A stretch of DNA of 64,000 nt from Phocoena phocoena. Taxonomy: Eukaryota > Chordata > Mammalia > Artiodactyla > Phocoenidae. A program made the translations under genes and the position numbers. Below the pieces are notes generated by a model. It did not search any database and was not told the DNA's origin. It saw only the letters and a program-made list of their open reading frames with translations. Within the stretch, counting starts at the first letter, position 1. Every line of letters begins with the position of its first letter. Shown here one piece after another: positions 1-11,529 of this stretch. The DNA lies in NCBI RefSeq assembly GCF_963924675.1, contig NC_089220.1, positions 161,795,270-161,859,269 of the forward strand. The letters run 5' to 3'.

Positions 1-178
1 GCGCAGTGATTGAGAGTCCGCCTGCCGATGCAGGGAACGTGGGTTCGTGCCCCGGTCTGGGAAGATCCTACATGCCGCGGAGCGGCTGGGCCCGTGAGCC
101 ATGGGTGCTGAGCCTGTACGTCCGGAGCCTGTGCTCCGCAATGGGAGATGCCACTGCAGTGAGAGGCCCACGTACGGC

Positions 179-211
<33 letters not shown>

Positions 212-214
212 AAA
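1..214 (+). mobile_element. CHR-type tRNA-derived SINE, 5' end cut by window
   Basis: The sequence starts inside the SINE head at 'gcgcagtgattgagagtccg' and runs through the usual body ('ccgcggagcggctgggccc', 'gtgctccgcaatgggag') to an A-rich tail at about 179-214 that includes two G interruptions. It matches the other young SINEs in the window along its length. Short ORFs reading through it are consensus artefacts and are not genes. The left TSD lies outside the window. Confidence 0.93.
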
Positions 215-399
215 AGTCAACATACAGAATCAGTTACACGTGTATTATGTATTGACAGTATAATATTTGTTAGGTACATATTACAATGTTATAAAGTAGG
301 TTGGCTATAAGTTCTTACCACTTAAAATAGGTTATATTAGTCATTTACCTCTCGCTAAGATGAATCACTGTTAATATTTGGTGTTATATTCCATATAGC

Positions 400-2021
400 T
401 TTCTACTAATTTGCATATATATGTATATGTATTTTTTAAACATAAACTGTATTTTAATGTACACATTGTGCATCACCTCAATTATTTTACTGACATTTTG
501 GGAGCAGTTTCTATGTTAGAACACATAGGTCTCCCTTTTCTTAACATGTAGTTTTGTAAAATGGATTAACATGATATATAAAAATTCTTTAGTAGACATT
601 TAAGTTGTTTTAATTTTTTGTTATAATCAATGCTTTAAGTAATGCTTTTGTACATATTCCCTTGTATACTTATTCAAGTATTTCTGAGGGATAAATTTGA
701 AGAATTGAAGTACCTGGATCTATATCTGTGCCCATTTTACATTTTGACTGATTTTGTCAAATGTCCTTCAAAATAGTTGTAACATTGTGTAGTCTTACCA
801 GTAGTATCAGAGCATGCAAACATTGGATTTTATTAGCTTTTTCACTTTATACCAAGTTGATGGTAAACCTGAATTCCTAAGGTTTTTACTAATTTGATCA
901 TAAATGGTGATTTGAGATTTGTATTTATTCTTCTGTGATTTGCTTATTCATATGTCCTAAAGACATTTCTATTTCTTTAAAAAAAATAAATGTGTAGAAA
1001 TCCTTTGTACACTATAATCCTTGTTCTCTCATTCATTTTTACTTTGTTTAAGGGAGTTTTCTTATTACAATTTTTTTCTTAAATTATACAAATTTTTTTG
1101 GCTTCTGGGTTTTAGTTTTGTTTAAGAAGACTTTTTCTATAAAAACATAGTAAAATTTCCTATATTTTCTTCTAAATTTTGTAGTTTCTGACAATTACGT
1201 TTAGGCCTTTAGTATGACAGAAATTAATTTTTGTGAATTTGTGATATAGTGATCTATCTTTAGTTTTTCAAATGGGTAGTCACATTTTTAAATGCTATTT
1301 TTCTCAATTATCTGAAATGTCAACACTATCATATATTAATTATTCTTGTGTGGATAGGTCTGCTTTGCAGTATTTGGTGCCATTTATCTACTTTACCATT
1401 TCTAAGACAATCAGACTCTCTTAGGTACTGAAACTTTTTGTTATTGTTTTGGTATTGGAGTTGGAAGATGAATCACTCTTTCACTATTCTTTTTTATTTC
1501 TTTAAGATTTTTATAACTTATTTTGCACATTTAGTTTTTCAGTTAAATTCTAGAATCACTTTGTAAAGTTCCATAAAATTTCTGTTTTAAAATTTGATTA
1601 AGTTTGCTTTGATTTTATGTATTTATTTAAGGGAATTTAATAGGCTTACAATATTTTTACCTTCACTCCTGAACATGGTATGATTCTCTATGTTTTCAGG
1701 TCTTGTCTGTGTCCATGAATAGAGTTTAAATTTAATAGCTTTCTTGATACATCTCTTGTACATCAATTCTCCTGTTAATTCATAGGTATTTTACAGTTTT
1801 TGCTGCTATTATAAACTGGATTTTTCTTAAAGTGAAAAATAGTGCTTCAGTCAAAAATTGTTATTTACTTGAACTATCCAACTTCTATATCATATGATAT
1901 CATATCGTGGTCTGCAAGTCTCAGAATACATTTTAATATGTAAGTGGCTTTTTGAAACTGTTTAAAAATCAAGAATCCAATATTTTAATTCCTATCATGA
2001 AAAAGTTTTGCTTGATAAAAC
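400..2021 (-). mobile_element. Ancient L1 remnant (L1M/HAL1-like ORF2 region)
   Basis: This AT-rich stretch carries scattered phrases typical of the reverse complement of L1 ORF2. Examples are 'tgttttcaggtcttgtctgt' with 'cataggtattttacagtttt' near 1700-1800, corresponding to the RT-thumb region, and 'aatgtccttcaaaatagttg' near 760. It is heavily diverged and broken by stops in every frame. No other gene-like signal is seen between 215 and 2021. Exact ends and subfamily are uncertain. Confidence 0.6.
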
Positions 2022-2032
2022 AAACACCACTT

Positions 2033-2263
2033 GGGCTTCCCTGGTGGCGCAGTGGTTGAGAGTCCGCCTGCCGACGCAGGGGACATGGGTTTGTGCCCCG
2101 GCCCGGGAAGATCCCACGTGCCGCGGAGCGGCTGGGCCCGTGAGCCATGGCCGCTGAGCTGGCGCGTCCGGAGCCTGTGCTCCGCAACAGGAGAGGCCAC
2201 AACAGTGAGAGGCCCGCGTACCACAAAAAACAAAAAACAAACAAAAACAGACAAACAAAAAAA
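2033..2263 (+). mobile_element. CHR-type SINE with 11-bp TSD
   Basis: A full copy starts at 'gggcttccctggtggcgcag' and ends in an unusual A/C-rich tail (about 2224-2263, blocks of A separated by single C or G). The 11-bp direct repeat 'aaacaccactt' flanks it at 2022-2032 and 2264-2274, so both ends are well placed. It inserted into the old L1 remnant. The internal direct repeat 'gagc(c)tg' region is complete, unlike two other copies. Confidence 0.96.
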
Positions 2264-2690
2264 AAACACCACTTTAAACTGCCAATGTTTGTAACTGTCA
2301 TTTCCTTTTTATTATATCTCCTTTTTCTTAATTGCAGGTCTTGTCTGTTTATTGGTGCTCATCAGAGGTCTTGGACCTTCTTTGCTTCTCTCCATTTTTC
2401 TGAATTTATTTTTGCCATCCTTGGGGAAAGAGAGACTCATCATACGGAGTACAAAAGTTTTATTGTACTTAAGGACACCTTACTTCTTGGAATATGTTAT
2501 TGTAGCTAAAGAATAAGCACACCAAGAAAGCTTTGACTCAGGTAATCACAATTCTTCCCATATAGCGTCCTCTTTCAAGTGTGTCACTACCAATGTAGGG
2601 TTTGGGGTATCATGTTTGCTGACAGTTGTTTATTTTGTGAAATAAATGATTGTTTATTTCATGTAACAAATTTTTTTGGACAAGTGATAT
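2264..2690. other. Non-genic AT-rich interval
   Basis: It holds the right TSD of the preceding SINE and about 400 bases of AT-rich DNA, possibly the continuation of the old L1 remnant. A T-run at about 2671-2677 marks the left edge of the RHOD retrocopy. Reading frames here are short and look random. Confidence 0.5.
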
Positions 2691-3640
2691 CATTTTAGTT
2701 GTTATTACCACTGGGATGGGCAGGGCAAAGGGGAATGGGGCAGGTTGTGGGTTTATGTCCTAAGCGTACAGGTCGTGAAGGTGCAGACCCAGAAACAGCC
2801 GTGAGGTGGCGGCAGGCTGCACAGGCCGCTCCAGGATCCACGGTCCAGGATGTGCGATCTGGGGCTGGGAGCTGGAATCTGTCAGCAATTCCAGGAGCCT
2901 CCAGGGCTGGGCCTCTACAGGGCTGGTGGGCCTGGCAACCCCCCTCCCTCAGGCCTCAGCCTCAGCAGGGTTTCTCTCCAGTCCAGGGAGCCCAGCTTTG
3001 GGGCCGGGGCCAGGCCTCGGTGGTGCCCATCTGTTTGAGGTGCAGTTCGGCTGTCACAGCGGGGATGGCGTCCAGCCCTGCCAACTGGGCAGAAGGTCGG
3101 TGACCATCTTCTTCCCACGCTGCCAGGTCCTTTGCAGCAGGGAGGGCCCAAGGCCATTGGGTTACCGTGCAAAAACTCCGCGTAATCCTGCGCCAGAGGT
3201 TGCAACTGCAGGTGAAGGCCGCCTTGACCACTTCCTGGAAGATGGCATAGACATTCTGTGCAGGCAAGCTGAGCACTGGACGGAGGCCCTGTGCCTATGG
3301 TCCTCGCCATCTCCTAGCCCCTCTGGTAGGTCACCAGCTCCAAACCCATTCTACCTCAGCTTGTTCACCAGCGATGTGTCCTTGCACAGGTCAGTCTTTC
3401 AGCCCACCATGATGGGCACCTCCTTACAGAAGTGATTCAGGTACCACTGGCTAAAGATGTTGTTAGCGCTGTCTGGGCTAGTGACCTGGAAGCGGAGGTG
3501 CAGGATGCTTGCGCCATGATAGAACAGGGCCGCAGGCCATCCTGGTTGACTTGTCCTGCAGTCCCTTGTCCTGCTGTGTTCCTTGCCCTGCTGGGTCCTG
3601 TTGGGGCAGCAATGTGGAAGAAGTGGGGTAGGGGGAAGTA
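2690..3640 (-). pseudogene. RHOD: RHOD processed pseudogene (5'-truncated retrocopy)
   Basis: The minus strand, read in pieces, matches the second half of the Rho GTPase RHOD, a small membrane-anchored GTPase acting in endosome motility and actin control. From right to left it shows a remnant of the switch II region near 3530-3600, then 'ALFYHGASILHLRF', 'VTSPDSANNIFSQWY', 'NHFCKEVPIMVG', 'ARTIG', 'NVYAIFQEVVKAAFTCS' and the C-terminus 'LWRRITRSFCTVT' near 3160-3200. The parent has closely similar blocks in the same order. The final Cys-x-x-x resembles the prenylation box. The frame changes several times, no stop follows the C-terminus in its own frame, and the N-terminal GTP-binding P-loop half is absent. 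There are no introns across segments that would span several exons. About 450 bases of GC-rich sequence to about 2700 fit the 3' UTR. A weak T-run at 2671-2677 could be the eroded poly(A) tail; no clear TSD. It is not functional. Confidence 0.85.
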
Positions 3641-3789
3641 GAAAAATTTTTTTAATCTTAATGTTTTTCTTTTTTAATTTTGTCAGTTCAATACACTTCC
3701 CACACTGTGGTATATCTAAAATCTTGGGCACAGTTATTCAAAATAATGCTTGGATATTTGAAATCTAGTTTAAAGTCACCTTAAAAACC
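3641..3789. other. Short unique spacer between RHOD retrocopy and L1
   Basis: About 150 bases of AT-rich unique sequence separate the RHOD pseudogene from the L1 5' end. Nothing gene-like is seen. Confidence 0.5.
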
Positions 3790-4569
3790 TGATGACTTCA
3801 AGATGGTGGAGGAGTAAGACGTGGAGATCAGCTTCCTCCCCACAAATACATCAGAAATACATCTACATGTGGAACAACTACAGAACACCTACCGAATGCT
3901 GGCAGAAGACCTCAGACTTCCCAAAAGGCAGGAAACTCCCCATGTACCCAGGTAGGGCAAAAGAAAAAAGAAAAAACAGAGACAAAAGAATAGGGACAGG
4001 ACCTGCACCTCTGGGAGGGAGCTGTGAAGGAGGAAAAGTTTCCACACCCTAGAAGCTCCTTCACTTGTGGAAAGGGGGTGTGGGCCCGGGGGGGGGGGTG
4101 GGGAAGCTTCAGAGCCACGGAGGAGAGCGCAGCAACAGGGGTGCAGAGGGCAAAGCGGAGAGATTCCCGCACAGAGGATCGGTGCCGACCAGCACTCACC
4201 AGCCCAAGAGGCTTGTCTGCTCACCCGCCGGGGCGGGCGGGGGCTGGGAGCTGAGGCTCGGGCTTCTGAGGTCAGATCCGAGGGAGAGGACTGGGGTTGG
4301 CTGCATGAACACAGCCTGAAGGGGGCTAGTGCGCCACAGCTAGCCGGGAGGGAGTCTGGAAAAAACTCTGTACCTGCGTAAGAGGCAAGAGACCATTGTT
4401 TTGGGGTGTGCAAGGAAAGGGGATTTCTTCCCTGTCTGCTCACAGAAGGCAGAGCACCGCCTAAACGAGCTCCAGAGATGGGCGTGAGCTGTCGCTATCA
4501 GCTCAGACACCAGAGACGGGCATGAGACACTAATACTGCTGCTGCAGCCACCATGAATCCTGTGTGCAA

Positions 4570-4626
4570 GCACTGGGCACTATCCACACCCCCCCCCCCC
4601 CCCCCCACCCCACACACACACACCCT
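4570..4626. repeat. Poly(C)/(CA)n simple repeat in L1 5' UTR
   Basis: A run of about twenty C residues interrupted once by A is followed by a short CA dinucleotide run. Length here is prone to sequencing and slippage error. Confidence 0.85.
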
Positions 4627-5086
4627 CACTGGGAGCCTGTGCAGCCCGCGGCTGTCAAGGTCCTGTGATCCGGGGACAACTTCCCTGGGAGAGCACATGG
4701 TGCGCCTCAGGCTGTTACAATATCATGGTGGCCTCTGCCGCCGCAGGCTCGCCCCGCGCTCCGTACCCCTCCCTCCCCCTGGCCTGAGTGAGCCAGAGCC
4801 CCCGAATCAGCTGCTGCTTTAACCCTGTCCTGTCTGGGCAGGAACAGATGCCCTCAGGCGACCTACACACGGAGGCGGGGCCAGATCCAAAGCTGAACCC
4901 CAGGAGCTATGCGAACAAAGAAGAGAAAGGGAAATCTCCCCCAGCAGCTTCAGGAGCAGCAGATTAAATCTCCACAGTCAACTTCATGTACCCTGCATCT
5001 GTGGAATACCTGAATAGACAACGAATCAACCCAAAATTGAGGAGCAACTGTAGACTTGGGATTTGCTGTCTGTGACTGACTTGTTT

Positions 5087-5396
5087 CTTTTTTTTTTAAA
5101 TTTAATTTAATTTATTTTTTTATACAGCAGGTCCTTTTTAGTCATCAATTTTATACACATCAGTGTATACATGTCAATCCCAATCGCCCAATTCATCACA
5201 CTACCACACCCCTCCCCCCTGCCGCTTTCCCCCCTTGGTGTCCATACGTTTGTTCTCTACATCTGTGTCTCTATTTCTGCCCTGCAAACCGGTTCATCTG
5301 TACCATTTTTCTAGGTTCCACATATATGCATTAATATACGATATTTGTTTTTCTCTTTCTGACTTACTTCACTCTGTATGACAGTCTCTAGACTGA
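5087..5396 (-). mobile_element. Nested minus-strand L1 3' fragment
   Basis: The reverse complement reads as the last part of L1 ORF2 and the 3' UTR: 'gtcatacagagtgaagtaag' (right edge), 'aaccggtttgcagggcagaa' and 'cctgctgtataaaaaaataa' near the left edge, with a T-run (poly(A) on the minus strand) at about 5089-5098. It is 5'-truncated, as most L1 insertions are. Flanking 'gactgacttgttt' (about 5075) and 'gactgatttttat' (about 5393) may be an imperfect TSD. Host L1 5' UTR sequence resumes on the right. Confidence 0.85.
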
Positions 5397-6092
5397 TTTT
5401 TATGTTTATCTTCATATAGTTTTTACCTCTTGTTATCATTGGTGGATTTATTTATTGGTTTGGTTGCTCTCTTTTTTTTTTGATTGTTACCTTTTAAAAT
5501 ATTTTTATTTTAATAATTTTTTTACTATAATAATCTTATCTTTTTAAAAATTTGGTATTATTTTTTCTTTCCTTTTTTCTCCCTTTTCTTCTGACCTGTG
5601 TGGCTGACAGGGTCTTGGTGCTCTGGCTTGGTGGCAGGCCTGAGCCTCTGAGGTGCGAGAGCCGAGTTCAGGACATTGGACCACCAGAGACCTCCTGTCC
5701 CCACATAATATCAACTGGTGAGAGCTCTCCCAGAGATCTCCATCTCAAGCTAAGACCCAGCTACACCCAACGCCAGCAAGCTCCAGTGCTGGATGCCCCA
5801 TGCCAAACAACTAGCAAGACAGGAACACAACTCCACCCATTAGCAGAGGGGCTGCCTCAAATCATACTAAGTTCACAAACACATCGAAACACACCACCAG
5901 ATGCAACCCTGCCCACCAGAGACACAAAATCCAGTCCCACCCACCAGAACCCAGGCACCAGTCCCCTCCACCAGGAAGCCTACACAAGATACTCAACCAA
6001 CCTTACCCATTGGGGGCAGACACGAAAAATAATGGGAACTACAAACCTGCAGCCTGTGAAAAGGAGACCCCAAACACAGTAAGTTAAGCAAA

Positions 6093-7035
6093 ATGAGAAG
6101 ACAGAGAAATATGCAGCAGACAAAGGAGCAAGGTAAAAACCCACCAGACCAAACAAATGAAGAGGAAATAGGCAGTCTACCTGAAAAAGAATTCAGAATA
6201 ATGATAGTAAAGATGATCCAAAATCTTGGAAATAGAATGGAGAAAATACAAGAAATGTTTAACAAAGACCTAAAGAAAAACTAAAGAGCAAACAAACAGT
6301 GATGAACAATACAATAAATGAAATTAAAAATTCTCTAGAAGGGATCAATAGCAGAATAACTGAGGCAGAAGAATAGATAAGTGGCCTGGAAGATAAAATT
6401 ATTGAATAATTATGCAGAGCAGAATAAAGAAAAAAGAATGAAAAGAATTGAAGACAGTCTCAGAGACCTCTGGGACAACCTTAAACACACCAACATTCGA
6501 ATTATAGGGGTCCCAGAAGAAGAAGAGTAAAATAAAGGGACTGAGAAAATATTTGAAGAGATTATAGTTGAAAACTTCCCTAATACGGGAATGGAAATAG
6601 TTAATCAAGTCCAGGAAGCACAGAGAGTCCCATACAGGATAAATCCAAGGAGAAACACGCCAAGACACATATTAATCAAGCAATCAAAAATTAAATGCAA
6701 AGAAAAATTATTAAAAGCATCAAGGGAAGAACAACAAATAACACACAGGGAATCCCCATAAGGTTAACAGCTGATCTTTCAGCAGAAACTCTGCAAGCCA
6801 GAAGGGACTGGCAGGACATATTTAAAGTGATGAAGGAGAAAAACCTACAGCAAAGATTACTCTACCCAGCAAGGATCTCATTCAGATTTGATGGAGAAAT
6901 TAAAACCTTTACATACAAGCAAAAGATAAGAGATTTCAGCAGCACCAAACAAGCTTTATAACAAATGCTAAAGGAACTTCTCTAGGCAAGAAACACAAGA
7001 GAAGGAAAAGGCCTACAAAAACAAACCCAAAATAA
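6093..7035 (+). pseudogene. L1 ORF1 (RNA-binding chaperone), broken
   Basis: ORF1p is the trimeric RNA-binding protein that packages L1 RNA. A start with 'MRRQRN' at 6093 is followed by a charged segment including 'EEEIGSLPEKEFRIMIVKMI', then a stop near 6284. Later pieces such as 'TADLSAETLQARRDWQDIFK' and 'RLLYPARISFRFDGEIKTF' (6695-6961) belong to the RNA-recognition and C-terminal domains. In-frame stops lie at about 6284, 6376 and 6528. ORF2 follows after a few bases, the usual L1 arrangement. No intact product can be made. Confidence 0.9.
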
Positions 7036-7043
7036 TTAAGAAA

Positions 7044-10000
7044 ATGGTAATAGGAGCATACATATTGATACTTACCTTAAATGTAAATGGATTCAATGCT
7101 CCAACCAAAACACATAGACTGGCTGAATGGATACAAAACCAAGACCCATATATATGTTGTCTACAAGAGCCCCACTTCAGACCTAGGGACACAAAGAGAC
7201 TGGAAGTGAGGGGATGGAAAAAGATATTCCATGAAAATGGAAATAAGAACAAAGCTGGAGTAGCAATTCTCATATCAGACAAAATAGACTTTAAAATAAA
7301 GACTATTACAAGAGTCAAGGAAGGACACTACATAACGATCAAGGGATAAATCCAAGAAGAAAACATAACAATTGTAAATATTTAGGCACATAGGAGCACC
7401 TCAATATATAAGGCAAATGCTAATAGCCATAAAAGGGCAAATCGACAGTAACACAATCATAGTAGGGGACTTTAACACCCCACTTTCTCCAATGGACAGA
7501 TCATGCAAAATGAAAATAAAAAAGGAAACACAAGCTTTAAAAACACATTAAGCAAGATGGACTTAATTGATATTTATAGGACATTTCATCCAAAAACAAC
7601 AGAATACAATTTCTGCTCAAGTGCTCATGGAACATTCTCCAGGATAGATCATAGCTTGGGTCACAATTCAAGCCTTGGTAAATTTAAGAAAATTGAAATC
7701 ATATCAAGTATCTTTTCTGACCACAACACTATGAGACTACATATCAATTACAGGAAAAAAAAGTGTGAAAAATACAAACACATGGAGGGTAAACCATACA
7801 CTACTAAATAACCAATAGATCACTAGAGAAATCAAAGAGGAAATCAAAAAATACCTAGAAACAAATGACAATGAAAACATGACCACCCAAAACCTATGGG
7901 ATGCAGCAAAAGCAGTTCTAAGAGGGAAGTTTATAGCAATACAATCCTACCTCAAGAAACAAGAAACATCTCAAATAAACAACCTAACCTTACACCTAAA
8001 GCAATTAGAGAAAGAAGAACAAAAAACCCTCAAAGTTAGCAGAAGGAAAGAAATCATAAAGATCAGATCAAAAAGAAATGAAAAAGAAATGAAGGAAACA
8101 ATAGCAAAGATCAATAAAACTAAAAGCTGGTTCTTTGAGAAAATAAACAAAATTGATAAACCATTAGCCAGACTCATCAAGAAAAAAAGGGAGAAGATGC
8201 AAATCAATAGAAATAGAAATGAAAAGGGAGAAGTAACAACTGACACTGTAGAAATACAAAGAATCATGAGAGATAACTACAAGCAGCTATATGCCAATAA
8301 AATGGACAACATGGAAGAAATGGACAAATTCTTAGAAATGCACAACCTTCCAAGACTGAACAAGGAAGAAATAGAAAATATGAACAGACCAATCACTAGC
8401 ACTGAAATTGAGATTAAAATTCTTCCAACAAACAAAAGCCCAGGACCAGATGGCTTCACAGGTGAATTCTAACAAACATTTAGAGAAACGCTAATAACAC
8501 CTATCCTTCTCAAACTCTTCCAAAATATAGCAGAGGGAGGAACACTCCCAAACTCATTATACAAGGCCACCATCACCCTAATACTAAAACCAGACAAAGA
8601 TGTCACAAAGAAAGAAAACTACAGGCCAATATCACTGATGAACATAGATGCAAAAATCCTCAACAAAATACTAGCAAACAGAATCCAACAGCACATTAAA
8701 ATGATCATACACCATGATCAAGTGGGGTTTATCCCAGGAATGCACGGATTCTTCAATATAGGCAAATCAAACAATGTGATACGCCATATTAACAAATTGA
8801 AGGAGAAAAATCATATGATCATCTCAATAGATGCACAGAAAGCTTTTGACAAAATTCAACACCCATTTATGATAAAAACCCTCTAGAAAGTAGGCATGGA
8901 GGTAACTTATCTTAACATAATAGAGGCCATATACGACAAACCCCAACGTTACTCTCAGTGGTGAAAAACTGAAAGCATTTCCTCTAAAACAGGAACAAGA
9001 CAAGGTTGTCCACTCTCACCGCTCTTATTCAACATAATTTTGGAAGTTTTAGCCACAGCAATCAGAGAAGAAAAAGAAATAAAAGGAATTCAAATTGAAA
9101 AAGAAGTAAAACTGTCATTGTTTGCAGATGACATGATACTATACATAGAGCATTCTAAAAATGCTACCAGAATACTAGTAGAGCTAATCAATGAATTTGG
9201 TAAAGTAGCAGGATACAAAATTAATGCACAGAAATCTCTTACATTTCTATACACTAATGATGAAAAATCTGAAAGAGAAATTAAGCAAACACTCCCATTT
9301 ACGATTGCAACAAAAAGAATAAAATACCTAGGAATAAACCTACCTAAGGAGACAAAAGGCCTGTATGCAGAAAACTATAAGGCACTGATGAAAGAAATTA
9401 AGGATGATACAAACAGATGGAGAGATATACCATGTTCTTGGATTGGAAGAATCAACATTGTGAAAATGAATATACTACCCAAAGCAATCTACATATTCAA
9501 TGCAATCCTTATCAAACTATCAATGGCATTTTTCACAGAATAAGAACAAAAAAATCTCACAATTTGTATGGAAACACAAAAGTCCCCGGATAGCCAAGGC
9601 AATATTGAGAAAGAAAAATGGAGCTGGAGGAATCAGGCTCCGTGACTTCAGACTATACTACAAAGCTACAGTAATCAAGACAGTATGGTACTGGCACAAA
9701 AACAGAAATATAGATCAACAGAACAGGATAGAAAGCCCAGAGATAAACCCACGCACTTACGGTCACCTTAACTTTGATAAAAGAGGCAAGAATACCCAAT
9801 GGAGAAAAGACAGCCCCTTCAGTAAGTGGTGCTGGGATAACTGGACAGCTACATGTAAAAGAATGAAATTAAAACATTTTCTAGCACCATACATAAAAAT
9901 AAACTCCAAATGGATTAAAGACCTAAGTGTAAGGCCAGACGCTATCAAACTCAGAGGAAAACATAGGGGGGACACTCTATGACATAAATCACAGAAAGAT

Positions 10001-10890
10001 CCTTTTTGACCTACCTCCTAGAGAAATGGAAATACAAAGTAAAATAAACAAATGGGACCTAATGAAGCTTCAAAGCTTTTGCACAGCAAAGGAAACCATA
10101 AACAAGATGAAAAGACAACCCTCATTATGGGAGAAAGTATTTGCCAACGAAGGAACTGACAAATGATTAATCTTCATAATATACAGGCAGCTCATGCAGT
10201 CAATATCAATAAAACAAACAACCCAATCCAAAAATGGGCAGAACACCTAAATAGACATTTCTCCGAAGAAGATATACAGATTACCAACAAACACATGAAA
10301 GAATGCTCAACATCACTAATCATTAGAGAAAAGCAAATCAAAACTACAATGAGGTATCACCTCACACCAGTCTGAATGGCCATCATCAAATAATCTACAA
10401 ACAATAAATGCTGGAGAGGGTGTGGAGAAAAGGGAAACCTCTTGCACTGTTGGTGGGAATGTAAATTGATACAGCCACTATGCAGAACAGTATGGAGGTG
10501 CCTTAAAAAACTAAAATTAGCACTACCATATGACCCAGTAATTCCACTAGTGGGCATATACCTTGATAAAACCATGAATCCTAAAGAGTCATGTGCCACA
10601 ATGTTCATTGCAGCACTATTTACAATAGCCAGGACATGAGAGCAACCTAAATGTCCACTGACAGATGAGTGGATAAAGAAGATGTGGCACATAGATACAA
10701 TGGAATATTACTCTGCCGTAAAAAGAAATGAAATTGAGTTATTTGTAGTGAGGTGGATGGACCTAGAGTCTGTCATACAGAGTGAAGTAATTCAGAAAGA
10801 GAAAAACAAATACCGTATGCTAACACATATATATATGGAATCTAAAAAAAAAAAAAAGGTTCTGATGAATTTAGGGGCAGGACAGGAATA
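7044..10890 (+). pseudogene. L1 ORF2 (endonuclease/reverse transcriptase), broken
   Basis: ORF2p nicks target DNA and reverse-transcribes L1, SINE and mRNA templates. The endonuclease starts at 7044 with 'LILTLNVNGFNAPTKTHRLA'. The conserved 'LQETH' block reads 'LQEPH', and 'SDHNTMRL' (about 7720) carries the catalytic Asp-His. A stop at about 7349 ends the first segment. The RT domain includes '[12 protein letters not shown]' (about 8440), '[17 protein letters not shown]' (about 8820) and the catalytic 'FADDMILY' (about 9120-9143), still intact. C-terminal segments run to about 10890. At least six stops or frame changes divide it. Its length of about 3.85 kb is normal for the family. Confidence 0.92.
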
Positions 10891-11064
10891 AAGATGCAGA
10901 GGTAGAGAATGGGCTTGATAACATGGGGAGTGGGAAGGGTAAGCTGGACCAAAGTGAGAGAGTAGAATTGACCTATATGCACTACCAAATGTAAAATAGA
11001 TAGCTAGTGGGAAGCAGCTGCATAGCACATGGAGATCAGCTTGGTGCTTTGTGACCACCTGATG

Positions 11065-11070
11065 GGTGGG
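11065..11070 (+). repeat. 6-bp target-site duplication, left copy
   Basis: 'ggtggg' here is repeated at 11530-11535, exactly flanking the solo LTR. It is native L1 3' UTR sequence. Confidence 0.9.
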
Positions 11071-11529
11071 TGCCGCGGAACAGCCGGAGAAAGAAGATTT
11101 CACCGCCCAGGGTCAGAAGGGAAGGGGTAAGGAACTGAAATAGCGCCGACGAATGGGGTCAGAAGGACCAAGACAACTGATAGTTGCAAGGCAAATTTTA
11201 TTATGCTACAGTTGCAGATTATATAGACTAGAAAAAGGGAAGTTGGTTGCCAGATGGTGGTTTACATCATTTACAGAGTGTCTCGGCTTCAAGGTTAACT
11301 TCCCTGGGAGAAAACCCATAAGCCCAGAATCATCCAAAATAACCTGCATGTGCAGCGGGGAGACAGCTTTGCTTGTCTCAGTTTCCATTCTTTCTGATCT
11401 CTGGGCCCTGGTGATTTATCTCCCATGGAATGGAACAAGGAGGGGAACAAGTAGGCACAGTCCCTTCGAGCAGCAGCAGCATGCCTGGCATGTCCGGAGC
11501 TTGCTCTCAAGGCCCAACCGTTTCCCACA
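11071..11529 (-). mobile_element. Solo ERV LTR, 459 bp, 6-bp TSD
   Basis: It interrupts the L1 3' UTR cleanly: 'ggtggg' flanks both sides and the ends are TG...CA on either strand. Read on the minus strand it begins 'tgtgggaaacgg' and ends 'ccgcggca'. A polyadenylation signal 'aataaa' near 11192-11197 (minus) is followed by a typical R/U5-like stretch, which sets the orientation. No gag, pol or env sequence adjoins it, so it is a solo LTR left by LTR-LTR recombination. A 6-bp TSD is typical of ERVK-like and some other ERV classes. Family not identified. Confidence 0.88.

Larger units (their letters stand above)
3790..6090 (+). promoter_or_regulatory. L1 5' UTR (internal promoter region)
   Basis: This is the region upstream of ORF1, GC-rich in its first 1.2 kb, with a G-run at about 4089-4098 and a long C-run followed by CA repeats at about 4590-4625. 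In active L1s it holds the internal RNA polymerase II promoter. Here it is interrupted by a nested L1 fragment at about 5087-5396, and 'tgttatcattggtggattta' continues the L1 sequence after it. Short ORFs on both strands here are not supported as genes. Confidence 0.75.

Noticed and set aside
2033..2120. tRNA gene in the SINE head
   Set aside because: A- and B-box-like motifs are present, but the cloverleaf is degenerate and the copy is part of a dispersed SINE.
2031..2294. ORFs of 60-125 codons on both strands inside the SINEs (for example 2031-2294, 17611-17871, 19361-19666, 49774-50028)
   Set aside because: The same peptides recur at every SINE copy on the matching strand and come from the SINE consensus, not from genes.
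2806..3435. Plus-strand 209-codon ORF
   Set aside because: It is the antisense shadow of the RHOD retrocopy; the matching protein blocks are on the minus strand.
3889..4443. 184-codon minus-strand ORF
   Set aside because: It lies in the GC-rich L1 5' UTR and has no domain; long chance ORFs are common there.
5552..6082. 176-codon plus-strand ORF before L1 ORF1
   Set aside because: It lies in the L1 5' UTR, is low-complexity, and does not match L1 ORF1, which starts at 6093. Some primate L1s have an antisense ORF0, but this one is sense and has no known counterpart.
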